Assembly: GCA_002989075.1 (NCBI GenBank) | Contig: PSQN01000016.1 | Location: 2,372,336-2,436,335 of the forward strand | Reading direction: 5' to 3' | DNA: 64,000 nt | Origin: Arthonia radiata | Taxonomy: Eukaryota > Ascomycota > Arthoniomycetes > Arthoniales > Arthoniaceae | Part shown: positions 47,507 through 58,779 of the stretch, in pieces | Layout: the number at the start of each line of letters is the position of its first letter | Numbering within the stretch: position 1 is the stretch's first letter | Notes under the pieces: model-generated | What the model was told of the DNA's origin: nothing | Databases searched by the model: none | What the model saw: only the letters and a program-made list of their open reading frames with translations | Translations under genes and position numbers: made by a program

Positions 47507-49819
47507 TCAAGCCTCAGCACTTTCCTCGCTCCAGCCATTTAGGCCTCTCCTCTCCGTAATCGCAAGACCACTCAGACTGCCCAAGCCTGCACCTAGGCCT
47601 CCAAACCCTCCCTGCATACCTTGCATACCGCTCCCAATCGGCGGCTGCGAGAACGCAGGGAGACTCACCGTCCGCGCATGCTGGCTCTTGAGCGCCTCCG
47701 GGTTCAGCAGCTCGGGGACATGGCCTTGGCCAGGCGTTACGCTGAAGCTGCTGCTCGAGGCATGACCGCCGCGACCGCCTTGCTGCGACGAAGGTACCTC
47801 CAGCGTGGGTGACAAGCCAGGTAGACCTGATGCACCGCCAAAAGCTGAGGCGTGTCTATTGTGCGCAATAAGCGGTATGTTGTGCTGAACCTGGGAGCCG
47901 AGACCGTTGAGGAAGCTGTTGGTGGAACCAGCGTTGCTCGGGGAGACAGATTGCAGGCCTTCGAACTGGTTAGGATAGCCCTGGTGGTGGTAGCCGTTCT
48001 GCATCTGCGCGTTCATGCCTCCGGCGCTGACTGGGGACATCATGTTGTCGTTGTACTGCATGCTGTTTTGATGGTTGTTGTGGTGGTTCTGGCGGGGCGG
48101 GTTACCACATCGATCTTTGCCAAAGTTGATTTTGAATTTCTTGTACTCGTCGCGGTTGCGAATCGCCTCGATGGCTTTGATTGCATTGGCGATGTTGGTG
48201 AAGTTGACGAAAGCGCAAGACTTTTCGCGTAGGGTGTTGACGAGCTCGATCTCGCCGTACTCGGAAAAGTCCTGACGGAGGCGCTCCTCGCTCCAGCTTT
48301 CGTCAATGTTGCCAATATAGACGTTGCGGGATGCACCTCCACTGACTGCAAGTGCGATGGCGGAAGGAAGTGCGCCGGAGTGCTTGCCCCAGCCGAGCTT
48401 GAGGCGGCGATTATGGATCATGAGGCCTTGGCTGGAGCTCAGGGCAAAGAAATTGGCCGCAGCATTCGGATCAATAAACGTGACGAAGCAGATGTGCTTG
48501 TCAGGAATATAGCGAATATGGTGAAGGAGGCCACCACGGACAACGTTGCAGATCTCCTCTGAAGTGGTCTCTGGGTGAATGTTGCCAAGATACACGGTTC
48601 GGTTGCCAATATTGTCGACACCGCCAGCAGCAGTGGAAATGGTTGCCGCATGCATTGACTGCTGCGCGATTGACTGCGAAATGTAGTCCTTGTCGGCATT
48701 GTTCAGATAAGGAGCGTAACCTGGCGCAATGCCCAGATATTGGGCCGCATTTTGCTGTTGCGTCTTGGAAATGTATGCACATCTATCCTTGCCGTAGAAG
48801 ACACGGCGAGGATGCTGCCAAGTGGGCTCCTGCGGGAGCTGCTGCACAGCCTTGATGGCGTTGCTGATCGAAAGGAAATGAACGAAGCCAATGTTCTTCT
48901 CGCGCACGAGCTTGATGGTATCAATCGGCCCAAATTTGGCGAGTTGATCTCTAAGTTCATCCTCAGTAATCTCAGGAGGGAGATTGCCAAGATACACATT
49001 CCTGGAAGCACCGGACTGCTGTACGGCTAATGCCACCGACGAAGGAACCTGAGATGGCTTGCCCCAGCCAACCTTGATATCCGAGCCCTTGATGCTGAGT
49101 TTCTTCAAGATCGCGTCTGAATGAAAGTGAACAGCCGAGCCACTATCCAAGAAAGATATAAAAGCGCAGTTCTTATCCGAGAGCAGCCTCACCGATTCAA
49201 TCTGTCCACTGCGAACGTGACCTAGGATATCCTCTGCGCTTGTTTCTGGAGGGATGTTGCCTAGATAGACCGTGCGGCTAGTGCCCGACATCAGTCCCTG
49301 TGCCATATTCATGTTGTTGCCGTAATTGTTGGCGAAAGCGGTAGCATTGGTAGGCGATGCAAGACCCTGACCGTAGCCCTGCACATTGCCCATGTTTGTT
49401 GGTGAAAGCATGCTTTGAAACATCTGTGGAGACATGGGTGCCTGTCCAAGCGGACTGCCCATGCCACCTTGCTGATGCTGCTGTTGGCCATTCTGAGGCT
49501 GGAATGTATTGAAGTTCTGAAACTGGGGTGACTGAAAAGTTGAGGAGGAGCCCGGATTGAAAGGACTCCCCATGAGAAGTTGCGATGGAAGCAGAGGTGT
49601 GATGTTCATATCGAAGCCGGTTCCAGGCGTCTGTAGGTCGTGTATGCCAAGTGGGTGCTGTCCGGCACGACTTGTATTGATTGAAGGCATTGAAGCGCCC
49701 GGTCGGTCACGTAGTGAACTCATAGACGGCTGCTTCGGCGGGAATGCGTCTGGGGAAGTGCTGTCCCAGTCGCCGTTGACCGAAGCGCGGTAGGGATCTT
49801 GAGCGAACGCCGACTGCAT
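47507..49819 (-). CDS. MRN1: Four-RRM RNA-binding protein, Mrn1/Nrd1 (Msa2) family
   Basis: Cytoplasmic mRNA-binding regulator: S. pombe Nrd1 delays sexual differentiation and binds mRNAs; yeast Mrn1 binds many mRNAs, including cell-wall ones. Single exon of 770 residues. The N-terminal 175 are disordered, rich in Gln, Pro, Ser and Asn. RRM1 lies near 181-255 ([11 protein letters not shown]), RRM2 near 271-345 ([18 protein letters not shown]), RRM3 near 403-478 ([18 protein letters not shown]) and RRM4 near 495-575 ([18 protein letters not shown]). The VGWGKPS and LGWGKHSG linkers after RRM1 and RRM3, and FGKDRCG after RRM4, are typical of this family. The C-terminus is Asn/Gln/Gly-rich. Divergent from ALG8. 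Confidence 0.92.
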   Translation of the reverse strand: MQSAFAQDPYRASVNGDWDSTSPDAFPPKQPSMSSLRDRPGASMPSINTSRAGQHPLGIHDLQTPGTGFDMNITPLLPSQLLMGSPFNPGSSSTFQSPQFQNFNTFQPQNGQQQHQQGGMGSPLGQAPMSPQMFQSMLSPTNMGNVQGYGQGLASPTNATAFANNYGNNMNMAQGLMSGTSRTVYLGNIPPETSAEDILGHVRSGQIESVRLLSDKNCAFISFLDSGSAVHFHSDAILKKLSIKGSDIKVGWGKPSQVPSSVALAVQQSGASRNVYLGNLPPEITEDELRDQLAKFGPIDTIKLVREKNIGFVHFLSISNAIKAVQQLPQEPTWQHPRRVFYGKDRCAYISKTQQQNAAQYLGIAPGYAPYLNNADKDYISQSIAQQSMHAATISTAAGGVDNIGNRTVYLGNIHPETTSEEICNVVRGGLLHHIRYIPDKHICFVTFIDPNAAANFFALSSSQGLMIHNRRLKLGWGKHSGALPSAIALAVSGGASRNVYIGNIDESWSEERLRQDFSEYGEIELVNTLREKSCAFVNFTNIANAIKAIEAIRNRDEYKKFKINFGKDRCGNPPRQNHHNNHQNSMQYNDNMMSPVSAGGMNAQMQNGYHHQGYPNQFEGLQSVSPSNAGSTNSFLNGLGSQVQHNIPLIAHNRHASAFGGASGLPGLSPTLEVPSSQQGGRGGHASSSSFSVTPGQGHVPELLNPEALKSQHARTVSLPAFSQPPIGSGMQGMQGGFGGLGAGLGSLSGLAITERRGLNGWSEESAEA

Positions 49820-50774
49820 TATGGTATAGAGTTCTCAAGTGCTCAAGTTTGCTTAAACGATCCAAGTGATGCTCGGCTTGCTCGGTCTGTAGTAGCTGCT
49901 TCTCACGAAGTCCACCTCAGATGCCGTGATTTGCCGTGTGACCGAATCACCTCTTGTGTTCTTGTATCCAGCCGAAGATCCAAAAAGTCTCTGGTGGGGT
50001 GTGTGATTATGATTATTGCTGGTGCTGTACAGTATGCTCGATTAAACAGCGTAAATTTGTAAACCCTTGTGCAAGTCAAGAAGGGGAGCGTTTCGTACAG
50101 TTGAGTCCAGTAAGCGCGAATGTGAGGCTTGGATGGCGGCTTGCTAATCCGGTACAGTATTCGAACAGTTGAGCATTCAGCAGAGTGCTGTAAAACACTG
50201 TTCTTTCGGAAAATAAGGTGAAGCGGAATACAATATGAATCCAAGCCGGAAGGTAGCAAATAGTGGATTAAACGAATGCTAGGTCGAAGGAGCGCAGTGA
50301 GCGATCTGAGCAAGGAATGAGAGGGATGAAAAGACAGACAAAGAGAAGACTACAACAATGTAGAGGAAGGAAAGGGAAGGAGTGTGGGGAAGAGACGCGA
50401 CGAAATGGATCAAAGAAATGAGAAAGCCAGACAAGCGAGAGACGAAGGTGCCGGTCCAGGAGAAGTCGACAAATGACTCGCGCCCCCAAATGAATGCTCA
50501 CTTTAGGGCACTAGCTCCCGTTTCTGGCTACTTGCCTCTTTCGGCTCATACCGAAACTCTTGGCATCTGGTCTCTAGGGGACCGTGGGAGACAATCCACC
50601 ACTCAACAGTCCACAAACTAAACGAACATGTGGAGCATCAACGCCGCGTGAACGACGACTGGCGTGCCGAAAAGCTCGGTCCACTAGGAATAGAACACAG
50701 TCTGGGCAGCACACAGATCCAGCGATTGTCATTCACACTCGCTGAGACCATTCATGCTGTCCACCTGAGACAGT
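49820..50774. promoter_or_regulatory. Divergent promoter region between MRN1 and ALG8
   Basis: 955 bases. The + strand is purine-rich at 50290-50410 (GGAATGAGAGGGATG, GAGGAAGGAAAGGGAAGG), so the minus strand carries a CT tract fitting the MRN1 5' leader. The ALG8 side is shorter and has no clear element. Confidence 0.45.
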
Positions 50775-52394
50775 ATGGATGACTTATATCCGACGATACC
50801 TCAATGCGCTCTCGTGGCTGGCGCACTGAAAATCCTTTTGTTCCCTGCATAGTAAGTCAGGAACGGCCAGAAGCACCGACGGCGTTATATGAGCTCTACT
50901 AAGCATATCAAAGTAAGTCCACTGATTTTGAGGTACATCGAAACTGGCTGGCCATCACACACTCTTTACCTGTCACGCAGTGGTACTACGAAGCAACTTC
51001 AGAATGGACACTGGACTATCCGCCGTTCTTTGCGGGGTTCGAGTTCATTCTTTCACAGATCGCTCGTTTCATCGACCCGAAGATGCTTGAGATTCAAAAC
51101 CTGATTTATGCCAGCTACCAGACCATCTATTTTCAGCGCTGCACCGTCATCGTCTCTGAGCTGGTCCTGGCTTATGCACTCCACCTTTTCGTCAAGACCT
51201 CGCCCACAAGTCAAAAGCAGACAGCGCACGTGGCGGCACTGTCCATCCTGCTGTCACCAGGACTGCTAATCATTGACCATATTCACTTCCAGTATAATGG
51301 ACTTCTCTACGGCATCCTCATATTATCATTGGTCCTGGCCCGAAAGGAGTCCGGATTGCTGTTAAGTAGTGGGTTGTTTGCCGCGCTACTGTGTCTCAAG
51401 CACATCTACCTGTACCTGGCCCCAGCATACTTCGTTTACCTGCTACGAGTATACTGCCTCAAACGCAGGTCTATCTTCCAACCACGTTTTACCAATATCG
51501 CCAAGCTCGGAACCGTAGTCATTGGTATATTTGCAGCAGCGTTTGCACCGTTCGTGTACCTTGGTCAGATGGATCAGCTTCTCAGCCGCCTTTTTCCATT
51601 CTCGCGTGGTCTATGCCATGCTTACTGGGCGCCAAACATGTGGGCAATGTACTCATTCGTTGATCGGGTTCTGATCCATTTGGCACCAAGACTGAACCTC
51701 GCTGTCAACGAGGAGGCGCTTAAGAGCGTCACGCGAGGCTTGGTCGGTGACACTTCTTTCGCAGTACTGCCCGAGATCACACCTCGGACGACTTTCACTT
51801 TGACACTCTTCTTCCAAGTCGTACCGCTGATCAAGTTGTTCTTCCGACCGAGTTGGGATGTCTTTGTTGGCGCAATAACGCTGTGTGGGTATGCCTCATT
51901 CCTGTTTGGGTGGCACGTCCACGAGAAGGCAATATTGCTTGTCATCATTCCTTTCTCGCTACTCGCCCTGAAAGACCGGAGATATCTTGGGGCATTTCGA
52001 CCCCTGGCGGTTGCTGGGCATGTCAGTCTGTTCCCGCTTCTATTTACCGCTGCAGAATTTCCAATCAAGACTTCCTTCACCATTGCATGGTTGATACTGT
52101 TCTTGACAGCCTTTGACAGACTAGCGCCCGCGTGAGTAATCAACCCATCGAAGACTTGACTGCACATCTGATTAGTTGAATAGATCTACGCGCCCTCGCA
52201 TCTTCCTTCTGGACCGCTTTTCACTTCTCTATATCACCATTGCTATACCCCTCATCTTATACTGCTCTTTGGTACATCAGCTCATCTTCGGCGGCCGCTT
52301 TCAGTTTATACCCTTGATGTTCACCTCCACTTACTCAGCCCTCGGTGTTGTGGGAAGCTGGCTGGGATTTCTTGTGGTGTATTTTGAGACATGA
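50775..52394 (+). CDS. ALG8: Dolichyl-P-Glc:Glc1Man9GlcNAc2-PP-dolichol glucosyltransferase ALG8
   Basis: ER membrane enzyme adding the second glucose to the N-glycan precursor, from dolichyl-phosphate glucose (GT57). Exons 50775-50851, 50914-52131 and 52184-52394 give 501 residues. Introns are 62 and 52 bp (donors GTAAGT and GTGAGT). Exon 1 encodes the first helix, [17 protein letters not shown]. The first luminal loop follows: [18 protein letters not shown], then [14 protein letters not shown], with the Asp residues expected in GT57 catalysis. Blocks [44 protein letters not shown] and [12 protein letters not shown] are ALG6/ALG8 hallmarks; the [10 protein letters not shown] form points to ALG8. 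About 11-12 helices. Two of the three exons are needed to get the conserved N- and C-termini. Confidence 0.94.
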
Positions 52395-53480
52395 GCATCG
52401 CATTGCGGCTTTTGTCTTCTATCAAGGTTCGCAGATCTGGTGCAAAGCAGAGGAAGCGGCAAAAAATGAGGCCGGCAGTCCTCCGGTATGCATAGATACA
52501 GTTACTACATCCTACCTGCGTTTGGAGGTAGGATGCAACGGGCGGTAGCCGGTAAGCAAATATTTCAATTTGCTTCCACGTCCAACTTTAGATAGTTTGC
52601 TTATCATCTCCAGCTCAGCGTTGAAGCCAGCACAGCATAGCATACCTTGTCATGTCGGACGGCTATGCGCAGGCTGTCAGTGGTTGGCCGTCATCAAACC
52701 TACGCTGTTCTCTATACCATGTCGCGCTAATGGGATCATGCCACTGAGCATCCTTTCAGGGCCAGGTTTCTACGCTCTCAGGGCACTGCCGCCCGGTATG
52801 ACGTGCCCGTTATTGTCAGTCTATACAACTGTATCATGCTCAGAGCGCGTAAAGGAGGCATGATCTGGGAACTGGCCAGCGCGAGACGCCCGCGGATCAT
52901 TTGTTCACATGTCAAAAAGCTGCAAGGCCTGAAATCCCAAATGCGTCGCCTCCATCTACCACGTTGAGACCTACCACCCCACTTCATGACCGCCAAGGCC
53001 TACAAGGTAGCGGGCAATGACGTTGATTACGAGCAAGCTATTCAGTCTCATTTCTCGCTTCTAGAGCTGCAATCCGTAAGCTTCGGCTGCATCTCTTCGC
53101 GTCTTATCTCACTCTCGCTTGATCTTCATCAGCGATCCACTACAAAGTCGCTTCTGGCTATCAATCCGCTCTAGCTCCAAGCACCGGCATCTCGAATCCG
53201 ACCGCCATGTCTCTTCTGGACGAGCTCGATGCGTATGTCAATGATGATCAGCGTTGCCGACACCTATCCTGTGAGGAGAAAACCGAGGGAAACTCTCATG
53301 ATTACTGGTAGGTGAACACCCTCCCCTTCTGCTGTGATCTTCGTCGTCGTGTGATTGCCCGTCAGTCGTGATCGTGATCGTAACCGTACAATCTCGTCGT
53401 CGAGACTCAATCTCGCGAGGTTGGTTTGGTGGAACATTTCGCAAAGCAACAGTCTTATCTAGCAACTAGTCAAGAGCAAT
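52395..53480. other. Convergent region with exon-like fragments
   Basis: No complete gene. Two stretches look coding: 52986-53075 (+, MTAKAYKVAGNDVDYEQ, then a GTAAGC donor) and about 53130-53306 (+, HYKVASGYQSALAPS, SLLDELDAYVNDDQRC, ending beside a GTAGGT). The CATCAG acceptor between them would join the two in different frames, so no intact model results. Could be a decayed gene or a wrong intron choice. Confidence 0.35.
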
Positions 53481-54030
53481 ACGCCGGCGTATTGTCTAAT
53501 TTGGAGGGGGATCGAGAAGCTACTCTTGATGCTGGGTTTGCTCTCATGAAGCGCAGGTGCGCAGCATCCACGATCCATTGCTCGCAGTCGATTTACAGGG
53601 AATTTGGAGCCACGCCGACGTATTGTCTAATTTGGAGGGAGGCGGAGAAGCTACCCTTGATGCTGGACACGCTCTCAAGAAGCACGGGTGCACAGCACGC
53701 ACGATACGCGGATTCGGTTCAGATTTCTGCTTTGCTCCACCGCGCGGGCGTATAGTCTGATTTGGAGGGGAACGGCGAAGCTACTCTACATGCTGGGTAC
53801 GCTCTCAAGCAGCAGAGCTGCACAGCATTCGCGATGCGCTGTTTCAGTTCGAGATCTTGCTTTAATCTGCCACTCTGGCGTATTGTCTGGTTTGAAGGGC
53901 GACGGAGAAGCTGCCCTTGATGCTGGGTACGCTGTTGTGCGACAAAGCTGCACAGCATCCACAATATGCTGTAGTAGTCTCAAATCCTCTTTGACTCTAC
54001 CACGCCGGCCTATCGTCCATTTTCATGACG
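53480..54030. repeat. 130-bp tandem array, four full copies and a partial fifth
   Basis: The anchor GTATTGTCTAATTTGGAGGG (copies differ slightly) recurs at 53489, 53620, 53750 and 53880, with a degraded one at 54010: spacing 131, 130, 130, 130. Each unit continues with GAAGCTAC-CTTGATGCTGG, GCTCTCA(A)GAAG and TGCACAGCA. The array ends about 15 bases before the stop codon of the minus-strand SRPBCC gene, so it may be part of that gene's 3' UTR. In each copy one + frame reads VLS-L-G-GEATLDAG-AL, but 130 is not a multiple of three. Confidence 0.88.
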
Positions 54031-54043
54031 TTTTAAAACCTCA

Positions 54044-54841
54044 CTAGACACGCTGATCAGCTATTCCATCCCGCAACACCCTCACACTCTCCCCCCTCAA
54101 ATCCCCCGCCCAATCACAAAACCGCTCCTTCAACGTCTCCCCAAACATCAACCGCACGACCCTCGCCAGCGGGCCCGTCATGACCTCCCAAGTCCGGAAC
54201 TCGCACCACTCGCCACTCCCCTTCTTCCCTCCCTCTCCATCTTGCTCTGTCGTCTCACCCTCGGGCATAGGCATCTCCCGCACCTCCATCACCCGCGTCG
54301 CACTCAGTAGGTACCCTTGACTTCCCCACACGAGCCTGTACGTCTTCCGTCCGTTTGGCAGGATTTCGACGTCATTTGGGTCTGCGGCGGGAGATGTGGG
54401 CTGGGATGCGGGTTGGGATGCGGGTTGGGATGCTTCAGCAGAAGAAGGGGCTGCATACACAGCGAGACGCGCAACGGTGAGTTCCGATTTCTTCAGCACT
54501 TTATCGGAGGGTTTCATGCGCACGTGGAGGGTGACGGTGTCGCCCTCGCGGAGTTTAGTTAAGCTCTCCATCCCATCTCCTTGGACATCCTTTGCGGCGC
54601 GAGAGCCATCGTCATTGTCCTGCGCAGCCGCCTCAGATTTACAGTGATGCTCCGCCTGCGGAACGAAGCTATTCCAGTCCTTGTAGCGCTCAGGCGCAGC
54701 CAGGATGGCGAAAGTGTGGGACGCCGGCGCTGGGATAAGGATGCTGGTGGAGACGTAGAGGCTGGCGGATTGGGCGCGGGTGGTGTGTAACGGAGGCAGG
54801 GTTGTTGGGTCGATGGGGTTGGCATCGGCGGTGGACATCAT
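54044..54841 (-). CDS. SRPBCC (START/Bet v 1-like) fold protein
   Basis: 265 residues, one exon. The N-terminal block SLYVSTSILIPAPASHTFAILAAPERYKDWNSFVP is the typical first strand and helix of the polyketide cyclase/dehydrase-like SRPBCC group, which form a deep cavity for hydrophobic ligands. Later blocks are YRLVWGSQGYLLSATRVMEV and EWCEFRTWEVMTGPLARVVRLMFGETLKERF, the strand pair and long C-terminal helix. Between them lies a Ser/Gln/Pro/Ala insert with (SQPA)n repeats from a 12-bp tandem unit near 54395-54430. No signal peptide. The ligand is unknown. Many fungal relatives are uncharacterised, and a lipid or pigment precursor is only a guess. Confidence 0.8.
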   Translation of the reverse strand: MMSTADANPIDPTTLPPLHTTRAQSASLYVSTSILIPAPASHTFAILAAPERYKDWNSFVPQAEHHCKSEAAAQDNDDGSRAAKDVQGDGMESLTKLREGDTVTLHVRMKPSDKVLKKSELTVARLAVYAAPSSAEASQPASQPASQPTSPAADPNDVEILPNGRKTYRLVWGSQGYLLSATRVMEVREMPMPEGETTEQDGEGGKKGSGEWCEFRTWEVMTGPLARVVRLMFGETLKERFCDWAGDLRGESVRVLRDGIADQRV

Positions 54842-55528
54842 GCGTGGATGGTATAGGGAGGTTTTGGGTGCGTGGGTGATAGGGTGGGATAATTCGTAGA
54901 GGTCGGGTTGATGTATTTTTTGAAGGATGTGCAGGCTAATATATTAATGAGGAGATAAGTTTGTAATGAGGTGAGGTGCTAAATATGTAATACGGTTGTT
55001 GTATGTTGTGGTCATATCTTGGCTTTGGTGTTAGATGCACGTGGAGTCGTGACGTCCTTGATATACGGACTGTGAGCGGCCTATGCTGAAATCATGAGAT
55101 CCATGCATGTGTAAAATGTTTGACTGGCTGATTAACAGGACGCTATGGACATACAGATGTTGATGTTCAGCATTGTTGGCGTTGAGGTGCCGGAGCAGGC
55201 GCGCTAGACCCAGTCCGTCGAGGGTGGTATCTGACAGGGGTACTGAGCTCCGATGTGCGAGCTGAATTAACTCAGTTATAACTTCATAACATTGTGATCT
55301 ATGCATGGTAGATTCGATTGTGATAACACGATGTGATTACTGCTCCAATATACAAATCATATGTGCAACGCTGGGATATGCCTCCCAGGGCAAGCCCCAC
55401 TCATAAACATCGCTGATTTTGATTACATCGTCGTATCATTTGCCTCTTAGACGGCATGCATGTCCAATTCGACATCACATTTCACTGGATATCCATCTCA
55501 AGTCGACTTGCCCCCATCTGTGCACCAT
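54842..55528. other. Intergenic region between two minus-strand genes
   Basis: AT-rich near 54900-55010 (TTAATGAGGAGATAAG). Likely holds the SRPBCC promoter and the 3' UTR of the acetate-transporter-like gene. No gene seen. Confidence 0.4.
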
Positions 55529-56602
55529 TCAAACCATCGACTTCTCGCTCTTACCCTTGATCATACCCGACAGGTCTCCAACAGGCAGGTTGAGCGGGAA
55601 GTCGACCGATGCGAGCAGAAGCGCTGCAAAGATCCACCAGCCAGCCACGCACGTAATGAACGCAAACGCTCCTCCCGTTACCACGAGCCGTGTTCCGAGG
55701 ACCATGTCGCCGTTGGCAAGCTGCCAGAACGCACCAGCGAGACAGCCGAAGGCGATGACAAGCGTGAGGAAGATGACGAAGAAGACGATGTTGGTGCGCA
55801 GAGAGCAGACCAGGTAGATTAGACAGAGGACGCCCATCCAGAGAAAGATGAAAGCTGCGCGTGATGTCAGCTGGAATCACAAGAATCGCCTGGACGCGAT
55901 ACGTGACGTACCGTATGCGTTTAAAAATGTCGGCGTAGCGGCGCCTGCAGAGGCTGGCATTCCCGCTGCTTCGGCGTATTGACCAGGAATCTCGTAGAAT
56001 GGCGTAAGGGTGACTCCCCATTGGAGCCAGAAGGCACCAAAAGAAGCAAAGACGACGCAGGGGAATGTGTTGCCGACGATCCACTGATCAGTCGTTAGCA
56101 TAGCTTCACTGCTTGTCCCAGGAGCGCGCTGAGCCTACCTCGAGGGTCGCGCCTAAGATCATGAGAACGCCGCCAAAGAAGTAGTAGCAGCCAATAGAAG
56201 CAGCGCCATTCTGGGCGTTGGCATTTCGCCATCCCATCAAGTCATTAGAGAGGGGAGTCAAAGATAAGAGAAACCCAACAAGAGCACTGGCATAGTTGTC
56301 AGCAGACGCTCAGCCCGCCCAGTCACGCATTGGAGACTCACATAGGTGTTGGGTTGCCTACGATGTTTCGCACACCAGACTTTGGCGCAGCACCAACACG
56401 TGGCTGTAGGTAGAGCTTTTCGAAAAGATCGGGAGAGATGGAAATGCTACCGGCGGTCTTGATTCTTTGAAGAGCTTCCTCGCGCTCCATATTTGGGCCA
56501 AGGTGCTCTGCCTGGCCTGTCAGTTATTGTGAGCTTTTAAGTAATCTTTTGTAGCTCACCGAAGTCTTTGTCAGTCGTCGAAGTGCTCTCACCGTTTGAC
56601 AT
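55529..56602 (-). CDS. GPR1/FUN34/YaaH family transporter (acetate/ammonium exporter-type)
   Basis: Five minus-strand exons, 56602-56560, 56516-56342, 56286-56139, 56083-55912 and 55854-55529, give 287 residues. Introns are 43, 55, 55 and 57 bp with donors GTGAGC, GTGAGT, GTAGGC and GTACGT. The family contains Aspergillus AcpA (acetate permease), yeast Ato1-3 and Y. lipolytica Gpr1. The N-terminal 70 residues are cytosolic (SISPDLFEKLYLQPR is a family block). NPTPIALVGFLLSLTPLSNDLMGW is helix 1 with the NP motif. GCYYFFGGVLMILGATLEW, then NTFPCVVFASFGAFWLQWG, follow. Six helices in all, ending in a short Lys/Ser tail. Direction and substrate cannot be told. The gene was fragmented until spliced. 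Confidence 0.92.
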
Positions 56603-58114
56603 GATGGCGTTTCTCGTGGTAAAGCTAGAGTCAGGAGCTGCTGATTTGGACACTGCTGCGAGAAGAGCTCAAGTGACAAGCGCTCTTATATCTGTTGGTG
56701 TTGGCACAACACTCAACAGAAAGGGCAAATTAAAAACAGCAACGCGCAGGACAGGAAGTTAAAAGTATTAGCCGGGGTGTCGTACACTTTAATACCAGCC
56801 TTGGTCATCGGACATCGCAGCAACGGACGACCTCCAACATGAAGCAGCACCTCCATAACGCCAAGTCGTCCAGGCTCGGAACTGGGGAAGGCGCAACACC
56901 TATGCCAGATAAGGTCTAGAGGTTCGAGTTGAGACGAATGAGGCCACACGCCTTGTAAAGGAAACGTGGTTGACCACCCAGCACGGGTTAAACGCCTGCA
57001 AAAGCTGAGTCGCTATTCGTCGCGTCTCACGAGAGGGGTCATGGCGTCCGAAAGCTACTTGCGCAACGATCTACGGGAGTGCAGCGAGGGCGCGTCGAGT
57101 GGTTGAACTCTTGAGGATTCTCCAAGATCTTTACCTTTTCGGGACGAAAGCCATTCGCCCGGAGACCAATCTGGCTCGAAAGGATGGCGTTTGAAACAGC
57201 GCAAGCCGGCGTCGAACGTGCGGGCGATGGTCACGCTCAGCTCAACCCTCAATCTGACTTGGAGTCGCGATTTTGCACACAAGTCTGAAGTCGTATCTGA
57301 TCCAGGACATCCTGGGCAGGAGGTTCCAGACCCAAATTGAGCAATTCAAGCATTTGGGTAAGGTTCCGCGCGAGCTCAATTGGGCTGTGGGGAAATAACG
57401 CGGCGTTGTTAATCTGCGGGGATCAGTGATGGCCAATCAGCACCATGCCGTATGCAGGTGTGTTGAGCATCGATCAACCAAAGCAACATCTTCGTTGCTT
57501 CGTTAGGTGCTTATCTTCATCGTGCAGGTTCATTGAGCATCTGTAATCGAACGAGGGTGGCGACTACAATACGTAACCGCTGTAGTGGTACGAAGAGCAT
57601 GCGCTCGCAGGCCAGCGAAATGAAGAACGCGGACCCATCTCCTTCAATTCTCGCTTGCGTTCATTGACGCTCTCGTCACAGATTCCTGGTGCATGCGACG
57701 CAATGGTTCGCGAAGCTCGACGCTCACCGGGGAGGGAACAGTCCTTTCTTGCGCAGTGACTAGCCTTGAAATACTAGGCATCTTGGGCAAGTAATGGAGA
57801 TATTGACCTACATAGATTCCCGGTAGATCTCTCAGATTATTTGTCAGACATGCAGGAGCGTGAAAGGTCTTGCATAAATCAGATCGAACTCTCAGATATC
57901 GTTTCTCAAGGAAATGTTCTGCAAGGAGAGAAGCACAACTGGCCAAAAATACTCACGCCAAGAGCTTGACACACGTGATGATATCGCGAATTGCCAGATG
58001 AGGGTCTAGGTCAACCTCAGCCAAGACGTGGCCGTCTTCGAGATGGAGACGTCAACTTGAAAGCCATCACAGAGGCAATCTGACGATTGTACCTCAACAG
58101 AACCACCTCTGAAC
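56603..58114. promoter_or_regulatory. Divergent promoter region between the acetate-transporter-like gene and VMA9
   Basis: 1.5 kb between genes that point away from each other. Open frames on the minus strand at 57055-57282 and 57644-57946 have no domain or leader support. No clear motif beyond weak AT stretches. Confidence 0.4.
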
Positions 58115-58542
58115 ATGGCAAACGGGTGCGTCCATCGGTCCTGTTGAGACTGCCATGCTGCTCTTCGCAGCCGCATCGAATATGCACTGACAGCGCGGTC
58201 ATAGCTGGAGTCTACTCATCGGAGCAATCTTCATTGGCATCTTTTGCGCGATATCCTGGTTCGCATCACCGAAAGGCGACACACAGGAGTATGTATACCA
58301 TATAATGACTAAGGTCGTGCAGCGAGAAGCAGCACGCTAACGTGGATCGCAGTGTCTGGAGATCGTCCCTTATCCTCTCGGCATGCATGTGCTACCTGAT
58401 GTGGGGTGAGTAGCCCGCGGATGTTGAAAGACTCACGTATGCATCAGAGACTGACATGCGAATAGCCGTCACTTTCTTCGCGCAGTGGCACCCACTCATC
58501 GCGCCCGTACGATCCGACCTGCGACCAGAAGCGTGGCAGTGA
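58115..58542 (+). CDS. VMA9: V-type ATPase V0 subunit e (Vma9)
   Basis: Small membrane subunit of the vacuolar proton pump, needed for V0 assembly. Four exons, 58115-58125, 58205-58288, 58353-58405 and 58466-58542, give 74 residues, the family's usual size. Exon 1 is only 11 nt (Met-Ala-Asn and two bases of Gly). Introns are 79, 64 and 60 bp with donors GTGCGT, GTATGT and GTGAGT. The product begins MANGWSLLIGAIFIGIFCA (helix 1), then SWFASPKGDTQ, VWRSSLILSACMCYLMW (helix 2) and ends WHPLIAPVRSDLRPE, the family signature (yeast has HPLVAPRRSDLRPE). Every junction is in frame. Convergent with ARV1. Confidence 0.93.
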
Positions 58543-58779
58543 TGAAGCTGTATACATTACAGAATATCGCATGAGACATTTACAACAATGAAAGCATGGC
58601 AAGGTGTTACGGACAAAGTCGGCGGATGAGGCATGGATATTGAGGGTATCATTTGTACAAACACTTCAGCTTTGAACCGCAGTGAAAGAGCGAGCAATCA
58701 TCATGGTGCCATGCTATACCGGCACATCGTCTTCGTGCGCAGTTCTCTGCTTCTCAAACCGCATCTCTCTCTACGTCCA

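Noticed and set aside
54396-54647. Trp/Gly/Asp repeat peptide (GWDAGWDAGWDA) on the + strand
   Set aside because: Antisense of the (SQPA)n repeat of the SRPBCC gene.
57644-57946. 100-residue minus-strand frame upstream of VMA9
   Set aside because: No domain, no leader or splice sites; composition as in non-coding DNA.
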